64,000 nt of DNA from assembly GCA_028583415.1 (NCBI GenBank), contig CM053265.1, forward strand, positions 27,683,815 to 27,747,814. The letters are read 5' to 3'. A program made the position numbers and the translations under genes. Under the pieces are notes generated by a model, which did no database searches, was not told the DNA's origin, and saw nothing but the letters and a program-made list of their open reading frames with translations. Shown here one piece after another: positions 33,920 through 45,806 of the stretch (position 1 is the stretch's first letter; every line of letters starts with the position of its first letter). Origin of the DNA: Protea cynaroides. Its lineage: Eukaryota; Streptophyta; Magnoliopsida; Proteales; Proteaceae.

Positions 33920-34034
33920 AAGTCGGCAAGATCCATCATCAACATGGTGTTGATTAACACTAGCTCGATGTCGGCACTCCCCCGTTGGATCGGTGAATGG
34001 TTCAGTCACAGAAGGACTCCTTACCATGACTTGA
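33920..34034 (+). repeat. 115-bp direct duplication, right copy
   Basis: Perfect copy of 31505-31619, starting directly at the outer edge of the Copia LTR. To the right the flank continues GTGGCCAATATGC, whereas the left copy runs into Copia sequence. Confidence 0.95.
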
Positions 34035-34044
34035 GTGGCCAATA

Positions 34045-34290
34045 TGCTGCCCTGAGGTTGGTTCCCTAATGGGCATGCAAACTTGGGAAACGATCCTGAA
34101 GCATCCCAATCTGTCTAATGGACGGCTGGTACAATTGGACGATAGAAGAGGATCCAGGTCCAATTTATGCTGCCCTGAGGTTGGTTCCCTAATGGGCATG
34201 CAAACTTGGGAAACGATCCTGAAGCATCCCAATCTGTCTAGTGGACGGCTGGTACAATTAGACGATAGAAGAGGATCCAGGTCCTGCAAG
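34045..34290 (+). repeat. 123-bp tandem duplication
   Basis: Two head-to-tail copies starting TGCTGCCCTGAGGTTGG at 34045 and 34168, differing at only a few positions. The period is 123 bp, a multiple of three, so the open frame (MGMQTWETILKHPNL twice) is preserved, but no protein family is recognisable. A second tandem duplication of 37 bp (AGGTCCTGCAAGTTCC...) follows directly at 34279-34352. Confidence 0.93.
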
Positions 34291-34399
34291 TTCCTACTTT
34301 CAAACCCTATCTTCCAGGTCCTGCAAGTTCCTACTTTCAAACCCTATCTTCCACTAGAATGGGGAGTTTGGGTCGACTTCTAGCAGTGGATTTGAAAGT

Positions 34400-34995
34400 G
34401 GGATAACTCCATTTCCTTGAGGTTTGATTTCTCACATCCCTAGGAGCCTCTGGGAGACTTCCAAACTTATAAATACATCCCTTAAACTCACGTTCGGGAT
34501 ATCTTTAAATCGAATTAAAGTCCTATTGAACAAGTTGCAGAGAACTAGGGAGAGTGCCTTAATGGATCTATCGTGAGCAGCTGCAGCCTCCTTACCTACT
34601 CATTGGCTCGCCTCCAACCTCTATGTTTTCGTTGTTTTATCCTACTATCAAGATAAGTAATTTACTCGTTAATATCCTTTTCTTTTCTCTGTTTTGGTGG
34701 GGAAGAAGTTTACATCCTCACCTTCCAAGGTGATGGAGTAAGTTTTCAATACAACCAAATTTGTGTTTTGATTTCTATATTCCATGTTTTAACTAATACT
34801 TCTCAAGATTTTGGTTAATTATTTTATTTTGCCTATAGTCTTCACTCTTTCTCTATTTATTTCTTCATATTGCATGTAATATTTTAGGTTATATCTCTCA
34901 ATAAACTCATACATGTGGATGATTAGGGATGAATGCAACATGTTGATTCATACATTAAGGCATATTTCGTGATTTAATTCTTAGATCATGGTTGA
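34400..34995. other. LTR-like flank, no gene
   Basis: Contains a TATA-like TTATAAATACATCCC (about 34468) followed by a leader-like stretch and a possible donor region, so it is probably LTR debris. No coding region is supported. Confidence 0.4.
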
Positions 34996-34996
34996 T

Positions 34997-35420
34997 TTTT
35001 CTTTTTCTTTGGTAAGAAGGAAATTTATTTATTCAAAAGTGAATTACCAATTTGCCTGTACCCATCCATTGGAATTAGGCTAACTGTCATACACATTAAG
35101 GACAATGCCCTCCTAGAAAGGGAGTCAGCTATGCTGTTTTGCTCCCTGAAAATAAAGCAGAAGCTACAACTTTGAAAATAAGGTTGTTAGTGTAGAACAC
35201 CATCAAGAATCAGAGAACATTGGAAAGCTGCAGTAACTAGATGCCCAAGCAAGTAAGCCACCATCTCCTGTTTATCAAATTCCACAATCAACTGCTCAAC
35301 TCCTTCATTAATTGGCACCAACAATGCAACACGAATGACCAAAGCTGCACGCAAAATAGGAATGGTATAAAGCAACAAGATTTCGAGATAGAAAAAATGG
35401 GAACACTACTGACTGACACC
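34997..35420 (-). mobile_element. L1-type LINE 3' end, RNase H fragment
   Basis: On the minus strand the frame at 35378-35187 reads like the RNase H domain of plant L1 elements (VALLVPINEGVEQLIVEFD). It is followed after a few breaks by NSIADSLSRRALSL-like sequence and an A-rich 3' end (T-rich at 34997 on +). It is 5'-truncated and broken. Confidence 0.7.
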
Positions 35421-35980
35421 TAAGATATTCAAGCTAAAGTCGAAGACTTTGTATGTACTTACACTCAACTTAGAGCGATAATCTCGACTAATAACATGAA
35501 CATAACCCTAAACCTAGTTTTTCAGTTGAGAGATTTGCTTAATGAACCATAAGGGTAGTTTGGTCAATTTTCATCTCTAGAAAATGTTCTACCAAATAAA
35601 TCGAATTCATTAATAATGCATGATGAACTCGTATAAAAGACCTACCTCACCATTTAGGAATATTCGATATGAGTTAGTATCATTGGGTGACATTTAGACA
35701 AGTAGGTGTCATTTAGCACCTTATGGTGGTGTAGCACATCGTGCACATGGTGACAATTAGAATAGGTCAAATTCTCGATCCAAACTAGAGCATCTTACCA
35801 ACAATAGTGTGGGACCCACATGGCAAAGTTTTGATGACTATCCGACGATGGGAGATAGTTAATCTACAAAAACACCTTGTATATGAACTATAGATTACTA
35901 AGGAGTGTCTTCCACTTAGAGGACTAGATATAGACTTTTCAAGTCACACCAACCATTAGGGAGATGCCATGTGGCAAGAA

Positions 35981-36033
<53 letters not shown>

Positions 36034-37153
36034 GAGAAGGTTGCTTAAAGTGGCAGAATTACCACCAATGTAGCAATAGGCCACCATGTGGCATTGGTGG
36101 GGCCCAATAGCTTTAAGGGTGGTTGTAGTTCATCTCTACTAGGAAACCCCAAGATATTCTCCTATAATTCTAATTTACACTGCAAAAAGGATGAGGTCAG
36201 TTGGACTTGGGATGAGGAAGATATCGTCTCTGCAAATTACTGTGTATAGACTGAATCTAATTCCGTAAGTCCGACTTGGAAGACCTCGTTTATAGGTTAC
36301 CTTTATTGGAATGACTTGAAATTTGGTAGGAATATTCTAATTTCAGTCTAGATTATTCTGTAAAAAGAATTAAGCTATTTGGACTCGGAAAGAGGGAGAT
36401 ATCATATCTGATTCAGAAATGAATCTGAATGTTGGATTTTGGGTGAATTATTCGTTATGCTAAACTTATTGCATTTAGTGGATATATTATATTTTAAGTC
36501 TAGTTTCATAAGAAAGAAACCTGAGGTGATTTGGATCCGGGATCATGGACTTATTGCTTTTGGAAGAGGTACTGCTCGGATTCTAATAAAATCTAGGAAC
36601 TATCCAGTCGAGGATCCGACTGCATACCTGTTGCAACCAGATGAACCCGGAGAGACCCTTGGAGATCAAGGATCCGCCTGCATAGGGAACCTAGACCCTA
36701 TGAAACTTGTTTAAGGACCTAAGAGTGGGCTTGGTACCTAAGCCTACTTTCATATGGTCTGTGCTCTAGCTTAGTACAAGTAATTTAGGGTGGATACGAA
36801 ACTTAAATACTAATCAATGCATAATTAATCTAATAGATAAATCTACGAGGGATAAAGAAAAAGCAGTCCATCTGCATCAGAATATTCATTAACTGAAGTG
36901 AGGGATATGTATTTGCTTTTTGTGTGATAACATGCCATCTAATGACTATGATATCTACTCATGCATTTGCATTGTTTACTATTGATTATTGTTTGGCTAC
37001 ATGATGTCTGGTTATACCATATTGTACCATGTCTGAGTGGAGGGGATCGTAGGATCATGTGGCCACTACTTTGCATCTCCTGCATTCTAGCGAAGGAACT
37101 ATATCCAGGTGGAGGTGAACATATGTTCAAGTGGGGTAAACAAACAGTTCAGG
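35421..37153 (+). other. probable 5' part of an interrupted gypsy LTR
   Basis: No gene. The region contains a (GA)n microsatellite (35985-36030) and sequence that may belong to the + strand gypsy LTR whose 3' end lies at 40379. The start of that LTR could not be placed. Short frames here are not supported. Confidence 0.4.
35985..36030 (+). repeat. (GA)n microsatellite
   Basis: About twenty GA dinucleotides following an AGAGAAAGAGAG lead-in. Confidence 0.9.
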
Positions 37154-39460
37154 TGTTACACCCCAATTCTGGACTAACCAGTAGTGTGATGAACCGTCAT
37201 AAGAACCAACAGTTCAATCAGGATCTCGTAAAGACCGTGCCAACCATGTTAAACCAGACACATTCCACAATAATAATCAGAGTTAATAAATAGATAGCAA
37301 AAGTTGTTATTAATATTAAATTGAGGTCTAATAGTGATAAATAAATAATTAAATTCAATTATCTTTAAACTACTTAAGACATAACATAAAATAATCAATT
37401 ACATGTTCCACTGCTCAAATATAGCTAAACTAATAAAAAAAAACACATTGGTTGCATTCGCATAATGGATCATGCACTTCCTCCATAACTTGTCCATAGC
37501 CGTCACATGTCCATGCGACGGCGCATTCATATAACCTTTCACAGTAGGTCCTACATCATCAACTAAAAATATTCGATGTCGAGAGGTGAGCACATATCAT
37601 GGCTCAGTGAGCAATGCACAAACATGCATTCAATTTATATCTTTGGTCTGGTTTAAGTTTGCAACTGTGTTATACAAAGGATTGACGACCATCGCACCTC
37701 TATACATGAGTGTGTGAATGCTACCGATGGATTAAACACCATTGTCGTCCCACATGCATCCACCATGGAATAGATAGAGCTAAAATGTTCAGATTACACA
37801 TTGCCAATACTTCCCCTGATGCCCTACCCATATCACCATGTATGCCCCTACTGGCGAGGGCTTGCAAACTGGGCTCGCTTTTAACCAATCCTAATGCTAT
37901 CCAAATATATCCAAGGCCTCACCCCAGCATCCCCTAATATGTCCATAGAGATAGAGCTAAGGCCCCTCGACAGAGTCAAAGACCACATTATCTGAGACCA
38001 CCTCCCCTGATGTCCTACGATGTATTAGTTCCACTAAGGTAACGATGATACAACGATATCAGTGGGTAGGACCGAGTAGAGATAGAGCTAAAGTTTAGTG
38101 GTCGGGATGAACCATAGTACCACGTCCTCCCCTTGATGCTCCACTCGCATCCAATACACTAACCACACACACAGATACATGTCTATCCCTAGCATCATCA
38201 TCATGTTATAAATAAATAAAAATAAATATGCATGAGCAGAAATAGTAGTAATATTGGATGACATGTGAGATGGACATTATAAGCATACAAGCATGGAATC
38301 ATTAATGGCATTGGACACAAAGAAAAGTAGCTTGTTATTATCCAGTTAGTTTAAGTCTTGTTCCCTCACCTGTAAATGATGTGCAACCTTCTTTCAAGCC
38401 TTGGAAGTCACTTTGAACTACTTAGGAACCGAGGGAATGTATGGATTTAAGTTAGGGTTCATTTGTACAAGTTACAGTAGTTGAAAATTAAAACAGAACC
38501 ATTAATGGGTGACTGATCGATCCTATGGTCTCATGTTTAGTTCGACCACAAGCCGTGTGGTCGAACCTGTGATTATGCATCATGCGACCATAGCATGTAA
38601 CCATACAATCCCTGATAACTTCCCCAATGGCTGTGGTCAACCCTATGGTGGTGTATCATGCAACTACAACTGCGACTACATGATTTCTGGTAAATTTTCA
38701 CTTTCAATCCGAGTTCTTCTTGAGTCGATTTCTTAGCTCATCAGTAGGGTTCATTCTATGGTCAATCTATGGCCATTAAATCATAGTTTTACATAGCTAT
38801 TTACTCTAACCTACTCTCTATGATTCTCCTTTGAGATTTGCTTATGGAATCTCATGGTTGAAATCTTACATCGATTCAACATCTCAATTTACAATGGAAA
38901 ATCCTATTCTATGTGATCTATATCTATAGAGACAAGGTTCATACCTTAAGCCTGTTGTAGAGAACTATATACCTCCTCTGTAAAGCCTTTCTCTCAGCCT
39001 TTTTCCCTTCTCTTCCTCTCTCTTTCACTCTTAGGTTTAGGGTTTGAAATTGCTCCAAAAGAGTAAGAGATGATAGAGGGATGTCCTCTATATAGAGAGA
39101 AAATCTCCATATAGAGCTCTCCAACAATTAGGAAAAAAATCTCTTTTGATTTGGAAAGTTTTCAAATCACGGAGTCTGATTTGGAAACTTGCGGTCGAGG
39201 GTGTGGTCGCAAAAATCCGTTGATCATACCCCCTATAAGTGTCAACCACACATCCTATTTCGACTGGTCTCACTTCCCTCATCGTATGGTCGACCACACC
39301 AGCTCAGATAGTTGACCATACACTCAAATTTAACTATTTTTGGATCGATTCACTTACCTAGTCTTGTGGTTTCTTTACATAGTTGGCCCACTCGATCCGG
39401 CTATGATGGGAAGACCTGACACGACACGATTAGACCTGATTAATAGAGTGTGGGTTTTAC
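37154..39460 (-). mobile_element. diverged solo LTR related to the Tekay-like family
   Basis: On + it opens TGTTACACCCCAATTCTGG and ends GTGTGGGTTTTAC. It is collinear with the right-hand and nested LTRs (GTGATGAACCGTC, ATTCCACA, GAGCACATATCATGGCTCAG, CCAGCATCCC, TCCACTCGCATC). It is much more diverged than they are. The surrounding + strand LTR is interrupted here. Flanks TTCAG (37148) and TTCAA (39461) could be a 5-bp duplication with one mismatch, shifted by one base. The minus-strand donor at 38944 (AAG|GTATG) and acceptor at 37563 are retained. Confidence 0.75.
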
Positions 39461-40379
39461 TTCAAGTGGGGGTAAATGGAAAAAACCCTGCTGGGGTACG
39501 GCTATAGTAGCATTTGATTTGACATGTTAGGACTGGGTAGTGACAGATTCCTATGCTCTGCAACCCTAGCAAGTAGGGGTTAGGTACTGGTGTAGGTTCA
39601 TCGATAAGGGGAGTATTGTTTTCTTCTTGGGGGGCATTGTCCTTGCTTAGCTTTATCCCCAGAGGGAACCTACTTGAAGGAGTATTTGGGTGCATACGAT
39701 ATAACCCGGGGTGGTGCCTACTCTTTTCTCGCGCATGGGAGTTTCTGCCCTTTATGGTGTGGTGGTTCTCTACCTTAATGCATAGCATCATTCCCAGACC
39801 ACATTGAATGCTATCTCATGCATATTTGTGTGCTTGCATGTTCTATTCTCTCACTGAGCTCAACTTGATGAGCTTACCCTTTTGTATACACATTTTTTTC
39901 TAGGTCTTATTGTAGGTTTACTATGGCTAATTTCGTAGCACTTTCCTTATGTTACTGGTGTTTTCTGTGACAAGTGGGCAATGCTCGTAGCCTGAATTTC
40001 TTTGCTATGCTTGTGCCTTCAGAGGTCAAGTTGGAATTGATAGAGTGTTGATTAGTTTTAGTATTTTAAATCGGATATGTTGTCCAATACTTATGTGTTC
40101 CAGTATTTTACTTGACGTAGTACGTTATGTCTTGAGTTTTGTTGAGACAGAATAACACAATGTTACTATTGTATTTGATATCATTTAGAATCCGTCAGTG
40201 TTGATACCCTGACTTTATGTAAGTCTTTTGCTATATTTTGTGTTTTAGTTTGATTGTGTGGTGGTCATTGTGTTCATGGGGTGAGATGGTGTGATGTGTG
40301 CCCTACGTCGTGATCTTCGTGGTTAATAGGACGGCGATAAGCGTTCTATTCGGCATGTGTTAAAAATCAGGGTGTGACA
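39461..40379 (+). mobile_element. 3' part of a gypsy LTR interrupted by the solo LTR
   Basis: Contains CTCACTGAGCTCAACTTGAT, then GAGCTTACCCTT and TTTTTTTCTAG (39848-39903), the same block as in the other gypsy LTRs, and ends AATCAGGGTGTGACA at 40379. The left part presumably lies before 37154. No target duplication was recovered. Confidence 0.6.
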
Positions 40380-40717
40380 GATTCCTTATAAGCATGGCAT
40401 CATAGAAAAGGGCATTGAGGCCGTCTGTTTTGGTAGCCCTATGATGCAGAAGAGAAAATCTCATGAGAGAAAATAGAAGGATGCAAATATCCATGGACAT
40501 TAATCTAGCCATAATCAACCACGAATGGAGGTTAAAATAATGTAAAATTGAGAATTAAAATATGCAAACATTGTGGATAAAAAAACCCTAAAATTTTACA
40601 TGGAATAACAACCAATAACATGCATGAAGAATATGTAATTATGATGCAAACTCTTTTATGCATAAATAAATGAATTAAATTCTTAACTAGGTTATTCACT
40701 TCGTAGATTATAAATCA

Positions 40718-40953
40718 TTTTTTTTTTGGTAAGAAGAAATTCTATTGAAAAAAAACCCTTTAGGAGAAGCCATAGCCTCCTTCATACAATAATCAGTTAG
40801 CCACGGAGTGGACTTGGGCCATACTACCATTCCTGGATAGGTAATAGCCCTCCTAGCCAAGGAATGCACCAAACAATTGGCTTCCCTTGGAATGTGAGTA
40901 AAGGAAATACAATCCCCTAAACCAGCCAGCGTTTGGATATCCTTAATAATAGA
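40718..40953 (-). mobile_element. L1-type LINE tail, RNase H end (left part)
   Basis: A T-rich start (poly-A tail on the minus strand), then minus-strand peptides MKEAMASPKGFFFNR, LARRAITYPG and SFTHIPREANCLVHS, the conserved end of plant L1 RNase H domains. It is cut at 40953 by the Tekay-like element. The continuation upstream on the minus strand is at 62795-63019. Confidence 0.85.
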
Positions 40954-43283
40954 TGTAAGACCCGCATCAAACTAACCCGGTCTTACCACCTTGAACCAGG
41001 TCTACCCATCATGTTCGAGTCAAATGGACCAAGTGCGTGAAGGAGATAACGATCCCAGGTATTAAACTGACAAAAAAACACTAAAATAGGGGGGAGGGTC
41101 GCACACCCAGCTAGGCAGGGTCGGACCCCCCCAATATAAAAGTCAAACCCTGAGTTTCTAACCGGGGGTCAGATAACTTAGAACCAGGGGTCGACGGGAT
41201 CTCCGACCCCCTCATCGACCCCCAGTCGGCTGACAAAAATCGTGATTTAGAAACTTTTCAAATTTCAATGGGATTCTTTCCTAATCTCAGTGGGACTTAT
41301 TTTGGGAGTTTCTACTCTATAAATAGGACGTCCCTTAGCCTCTTTCACTCCTTTTAGAACCCTAATTGGATTGAGAGAAAGAGAAGAGAAGGAGAAGAGA
41401 AGGAGAAGAGAAGGAAAGTGGAGAAGAAGACCAAATAGAAGGCTTCAGAGAAACAAGTCTATTTCTCAGGTATGGATACTATCTCCATGAATTTTCTTAA
41501 GACCTTAGAGTAGATAGTGAAGAGGGTATGATCGAGGAGAAACCTAAATCATCCATCCATGGTTAGGTTTCAATGGAAACCATGAAGGAGATCATTAAAA
41601 CCAAGTAGATGAATAAACTATAGTTCTAAACCATAGAACATGTATGGAATGGATTATAAAAGCAAGCCATAGTACCCAAACGCGAAAGAATGGACTGTAG
41701 GATGAAAATCTCGACTAAACCCATGGGGGTAGCATGTGGGGTCGATGGAGAATCGACCCTACCAGACCCTAGCATCGACCCCCAGTGTTCAGGAAGTCCA
41801 GAATAGGGGTGGTTGCACCTAGGGTCGATGGAACATCCGACCCTGACATTGACCCTACTACAGGGGGTCGCAGAAAACTGCTACCCTACCTGCGACCTGT
41901 TCTGCGACCCCCATTTAACATCAAGCTTTAAAAATTAAAATTAATTCTAATTAAATTCTATCGACTTGATTAGGTCTAGTGATATAATAGTGATATTAAG
42001 TTGATTCTTAAAGCTTGAAAGAGGATCTACAATCAAGCAAAGGTGAGGGAACAAGACCTAAACTAATTGGTTAATAATAAACTATTTTTATTTCTTGAGT
42101 CCAATGCCATGATTGATTCTATGTGTGTATGCTTGTCATGTGCATTTAACATGTCATCCAATATTTCTATTATTACTTTTCATGCATATTTAAATTTATT
42201 GTTTATAACATGATGATGATGATGATGATGATAGGAATAGGCATGTGAATGTATGTGTGTGGTTAGTGTGCTTGATGCGAGTGAGTATCAGGGGGGTATC
42301 ATAGGCTGGGCCTCAGCAGTCTAGCTCTATCTCTAACTCAAGCCTTATCCACTGACATCGTCGTATCACCATTACCTTAGCAGAACTATTACGTCGTAGT
42401 GTATGAGGGGAGGTGGTCTCGGACCGTGTAGTCTCTGACTCTATCGGGGGGCCTTAGCCCTGTCTCTATGGACGTATTGAGGGATGCTGGGGAGAGGCCT
42501 TGGATACACTGTTTGGCATTAGGATTGGTTAGTTGCGAGCCCAGTTCGTGAGCCCTCGCCAATAGGGGCTTACGTGTTGCTATGGGTAGAGTATCAGGGG
42601 AAGTGTCATAGGCCGGGCCTCAGCACTTTAGCTCTATCTCTATCCCATGGTAGGGTTGATGGGGACGACAATAAACATTAACCTTTAGGCGGGCCTTCAC
42701 ACCCTGTGCATAGAGGCGAGGCGGCCACCGAACCTTTCTATAGCGCATTGTAAACTTATTTACCAGACCACAGATATGAATTGAATGCATGCATATGCTT
42801 GTTGCATTGTTTTGTTTGCTCACTGAACCGTGATGTGTGCTCACCCTTTCGATGTCGAATGTTTTTAGTTGATGATGCAGGTACCACTGTTGAAGACTAT
42901 ATGAATACTTCTGTATACGGGCACGTCGCTGCAATGGAAGCTGAGACTTAGTGGATACGCATTACTCCTCATGCGAGTGCAACTCATGCGTATTCGATTA
43001 GATTTTCTTTTGAATTTATTAAGGCAATGTAATTGATATTTTATTTACTTATCTCTCAATTGATACAACATAACTTGATATTTTATTTATGATTATCACA
43101 GTTAGATTTCTCAGTTCATTTATTATTAAGACTTCCGCTATTGTGTATTTATTCTGATTATGGTTGTGGATGTGTATGGTTTTATTTTTCAACGGACACA
43201 GCCTATTAGAGATCCTGGTTGAACCGTTGGTTTATTAGCGGTTCATCACACCATTCTGAATAATGCAGAATTGGGGTGTGACA
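40954..43283 (+). mobile_element. 5' LTR of the Tekay-like element
   Basis: TGTAAGACCC...GGGGTGTGACA, 2330 bp. A TATA box (CTATAAATAG) lies at 41317-41326, followed by a GA-rich leader of about 140 nt and a donor-like TCAG|GTATGG at 41470. Downstream are a (GAT)n/(ATG)n microsatellite (42209-42231), the CTCACTGAACC...CTCACCCTT block (42819-42848) and TTTTTAG at 42868. GGGTCG/CGACCC clusters occupy 41085-41230 and 41735-41910. The LTR supplies promoter and polyadenylation signals. Confidence 0.95.
41470..42868 (+). other. candidate LTR leader intron
   Basis: Donor CTCAG|GTATGG, acceptor TTTTTAG preceded by a CTCAC that fits the YTNAY branch-point consensus about 25 nt upstream. Length is 1399 bp. 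The same arrangement can be read at 61005-62400, on the minus strand at 49514-48097 and 38944-37563, and in the unrelated-looking solo LTR at 5209-7146. Splicing has not been demonstrated. Confidence 0.45.
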
Positions 43284-43286
43284 ACT

Positions 43287-43298
43287 TGGTATCAGAGC
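43287..43298 (+). other. primer binding site of the Tekay-like element
   Basis: TGGTATCAGAGC, complementary to the 3' end of initiator Met tRNA, 3 nt after the LTR end. It primes minus-strand DNA synthesis. Confidence 0.95.
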
Positions 43299-43701
43299 AT
43301 CTCAGGCCTTGTCCGCTAAACCAGGATACTTTCACAAGCACTCGTGAACTGAGATAGGATTAAAGCTAAAAATTTTAATACTAACACACTATAAGCACCA
43401 GTGTTGTTTAAGACAAAACTGGAAGAGAATAATGCATCTATTAAAGGAGAAACAAATTTATTTACAACCAAAAGAAGAACAAATGTTTATATATATGACT
43501 AAAGTAGAGTACAATCCACAACCCGGACAGTTACTCTGAAGTACAAAAAAAAAAAAAAAGATAAACGATAATACATCAAGAAGCTGGAGGAGATGGGGGA
43601 GGCGGTGCCTCACGGTCTCTATCATAGTCCTCAGCATAGACTCTAGTCAACCAAACTATCTGAGTCTGGGTCATCTAGAGACTAGCTGTGAGATCAGCCA
43701 C

Positions 43702-44844
43702 CCGCTAGTCAGTCACGCGTTGAGCATCCCTAAGCTCTCCCACCCGCTGATCGGACAAGCGCTGAGCCTCTAGAAGCTCTCCCATCCTCAAATCAGACAT
43801 GCGCTGAGCCTCTCGTATCTCATGCAATATCCCCATCATGTCATCAGAAGGTGCATACGAAGGACCAGCTCCTGTAGCATGAGTAGGTGATGGAGGAGGT
43901 ATGGCATCCACATCCATGTATAGACGATCGTCATCATCCCCATGAACCCCTGCTCCAGCGGCTGCTGCTGCTGCCTCAGCCTCAACCATCTCTACTCGAG
44001 TGCGAGGGCACACCATCGCGTTCCTCTCCTCATCGCTGACCTGGGCATCCCGCATGCCCATCTTACAGATGGCCTCCCAATCCAAAGGTGACGAGAAGGA
44101 TTTCTCCTGAATCTTCTCATCCATTAAGTCAACACCCAGGCGGGCAAGCAGCGTAGTGATCATGCGTCCATAAGGTAGGTTGCCAGTATGACTGGGAAAC
44201 GTAGTGCTGATCATCGTCCGCATGATGTAAGGAAGGCAGACGGGCTGCCTAGTGCATATACAGTACAACAGATATTGGGTCAACTGGGAGACCCTCTCGC
44301 AATGTCCACTCTGTGGTATCAAGTTGTGCTGAATAATCTTGCAGTACACCCGTGGATCTGAACATAGGTAACTCGCTTTCATCTCCCAGAGATCCTCTCT
44401 GATGAGCTGATGGCCTATCTCAGCCCTCATCTGTAATGAAAAGAATTGGGGCTCTCCAGGGGCACAGAATATGAAGGAGCCGTCATATGAGATACCCAGC
44501 AAGTCCACTAGCTGCCGATAGTCAAAGGAAATCTCAACTCCCTTGACATAGCTAGTGATCCTGAGCTCACTACCCCTCTCAACGTCGTTGTAATCCCCCA
44601 CCACTTGGAGATTACAATAGAACTGTCATACCAAGTCAGGACAGGTACAGGCGTCATAGGTGATGATAGGAAGCTAGCCCATATCACCAAAAGCCCCCTC
44701 CACATTGAACAAGGCCAGGCTAGCCAAGTCCACCTTGCGGCCTCCTTCTACCTTCTTACGAGAATAGCAGGCATACTGTGTCTCCGCCTCATTAGAACGA
44801 AAGCGGACTGGGTCATGAACCCTGGGTACCTTGGTACGAGCCAT
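43702..44844 (-). pseudogene. antisense ORF, 'putative plant transposon protein'-like
   Basis: ATG at 44844 (MARTKVPR...). One frame runs to a TAG at 43702, about 380 codons, broken by only two stops: TAG at 44676-44674 (Trp expected) and TGA at 44628-44626. Features: RKVDLASLALFNVEG, TSYVKGVEISFDYRQLVDLL, RVYCKIIQHNLIPQSG, LPYGRMITTLLARLGVDL, an acidic/Ala-rich linker, then a coiled-coil-like 12-residue repeat (AQRMSDLRMGEL, AQRLSDQRVGEL). This matches my recollection of the domain labelled putative plant transposon protein, often found in plant retroelements; its activity is unknown. An acceptor (TTATTTGCAG) lies 5 nt upstream of the ATG and a donor (CTACAG|GTATGT) at 45291, suggesting a 442-bp 5'-UTR intron. 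Confidence 0.7.
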
Positions 44845-44849
44845 AGTAT

Positions 44850-45291
44850 CTGCAAATAACAAAGAAAAACAAATAATGGCTTAGTAGAGATGAAAAACCC
44901 AAAATTTCGACATTATAACGACGTAAATTGGTCAAAAGCCTCACTTTTCACCCATACACGTGGGCAGGAGGACTTATAAGGGTTTTAAACAATCCTACAA
45001 GACTAATACAGTGGGAAATTTCATTTAAAGAGATCGAATTTAAAGAAATTTCAAGAAATTCCAAAATCTCGACAAATTAGGGCAAAAATGGGAAAATTCA
45101 AGTTTCTCGATAACCAACCGACGAAACTCAAATATTTTTGAGGGCTTTCGTTCCTTGAGTCACCAATAACAAAAGCCCCCAATAAAAATCAAATTTTTAC
45201 GGTTGAAAAAAGTTTAAATTGAAGAAAACGAGTTAAATGGGCAAAAACCTAGCTAAGAAAACCTAAAAACATGAAAATGTAGAGAACATAC
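44850..45291 (-). other. candidate 5'-UTR intron of the antisense ORF
   Basis: Minus-strand donor CTACAG|GTATGTTC at 45291 and acceptor TTTGTTATTTGCAG ending at 44850, with a T-rich tract between. It ends 5 nt before the antisense ORF's ATG. Together with the upstream CT-rich leader this looks like an ordinary plant gene 5' end embedded backwards in the element. Confidence 0.5.
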
Positions 45292-45429
45292 CTGTAGACG
45301 AGGTGTGGACGTCGAAATAGGAAGCAAAAAGTACCAAAGAGTCCGAGTTGGCACTGTAGCAACTCAGAGGGACGAGTCGAGTCGGAAAGGAGGAGGAATA
45401 ATGAAAAATGGATTCAAAATCGGAAATAA

Positions 45430-45665
45430 AAATCTGATTTTTGGTCCGAGGGTCGGAGAATTCGACCAAGACATCCGACCCCCCTCCGACCCCCTCATCA
45501 ACCTTCGGCTCTCGGTAATCTGATAGAGAACCAGGGGTCGCACCCTGGGTCGGACATCCTCCGACCCCCTCATCGACCCCCAGCTCTCGGGAAGAATCAG
45601 TGATTCCTCAGGGTCGTAGACTGAGGGTCGGACATCCATCGACCCCTACCATCGACCCTGCAGTG
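45430..45665. repeat. GGGTCG/CGACCC palindromic cluster (internal)
   Basis: Repeated GGGTCGGA, TCCGACCCCC and CATCGACCCCC words in both orientations. The same words are clustered inside the element's LTRs and inside the nested element's LTRs (49141-49260, 49785-49910). Here the cluster separates the divergently read antisense ORF and gag. Confidence 0.7.
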
Positions 45666-45780
45666 AAAATACAGCAATTTCGATAGAATAATCTGAAAAT
45701 TTTGAAATTTGCATTTGTTAGTGTTTTTAAAATATGAGAATGAAGTATATAATGATTGTCTCACGTGTTCAATGATTTTC

Positions 45781-45782
45781 AG
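45781..45782 (+). other. acceptor-like site upstream of gag
   Basis: GTCTCACGTG...GATTTTCAG|GCAATCC: a CTCAC branch-like word about 25 nt before a TTTTCAG acceptor, 24 nt upstream of the gag ATG at 45807. Joined to the LTR donor at 41470 it would remove the whole leader, including the antisense ORF. Confidence 0.4.
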
Positions 45783-45806
45783 GCAATCCCACTATCAGAT
45801 TAGATA

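Noticed and set aside
37128..39474. TTCAAGTGGGG-TAAA repeated on both sides of the solo LTR as a 15-bp target duplication
   Set aside because: The left copy is about 10 bp away from the LTR edge, and gypsy integration makes 5-bp duplications; treated as coincidence or older homology.
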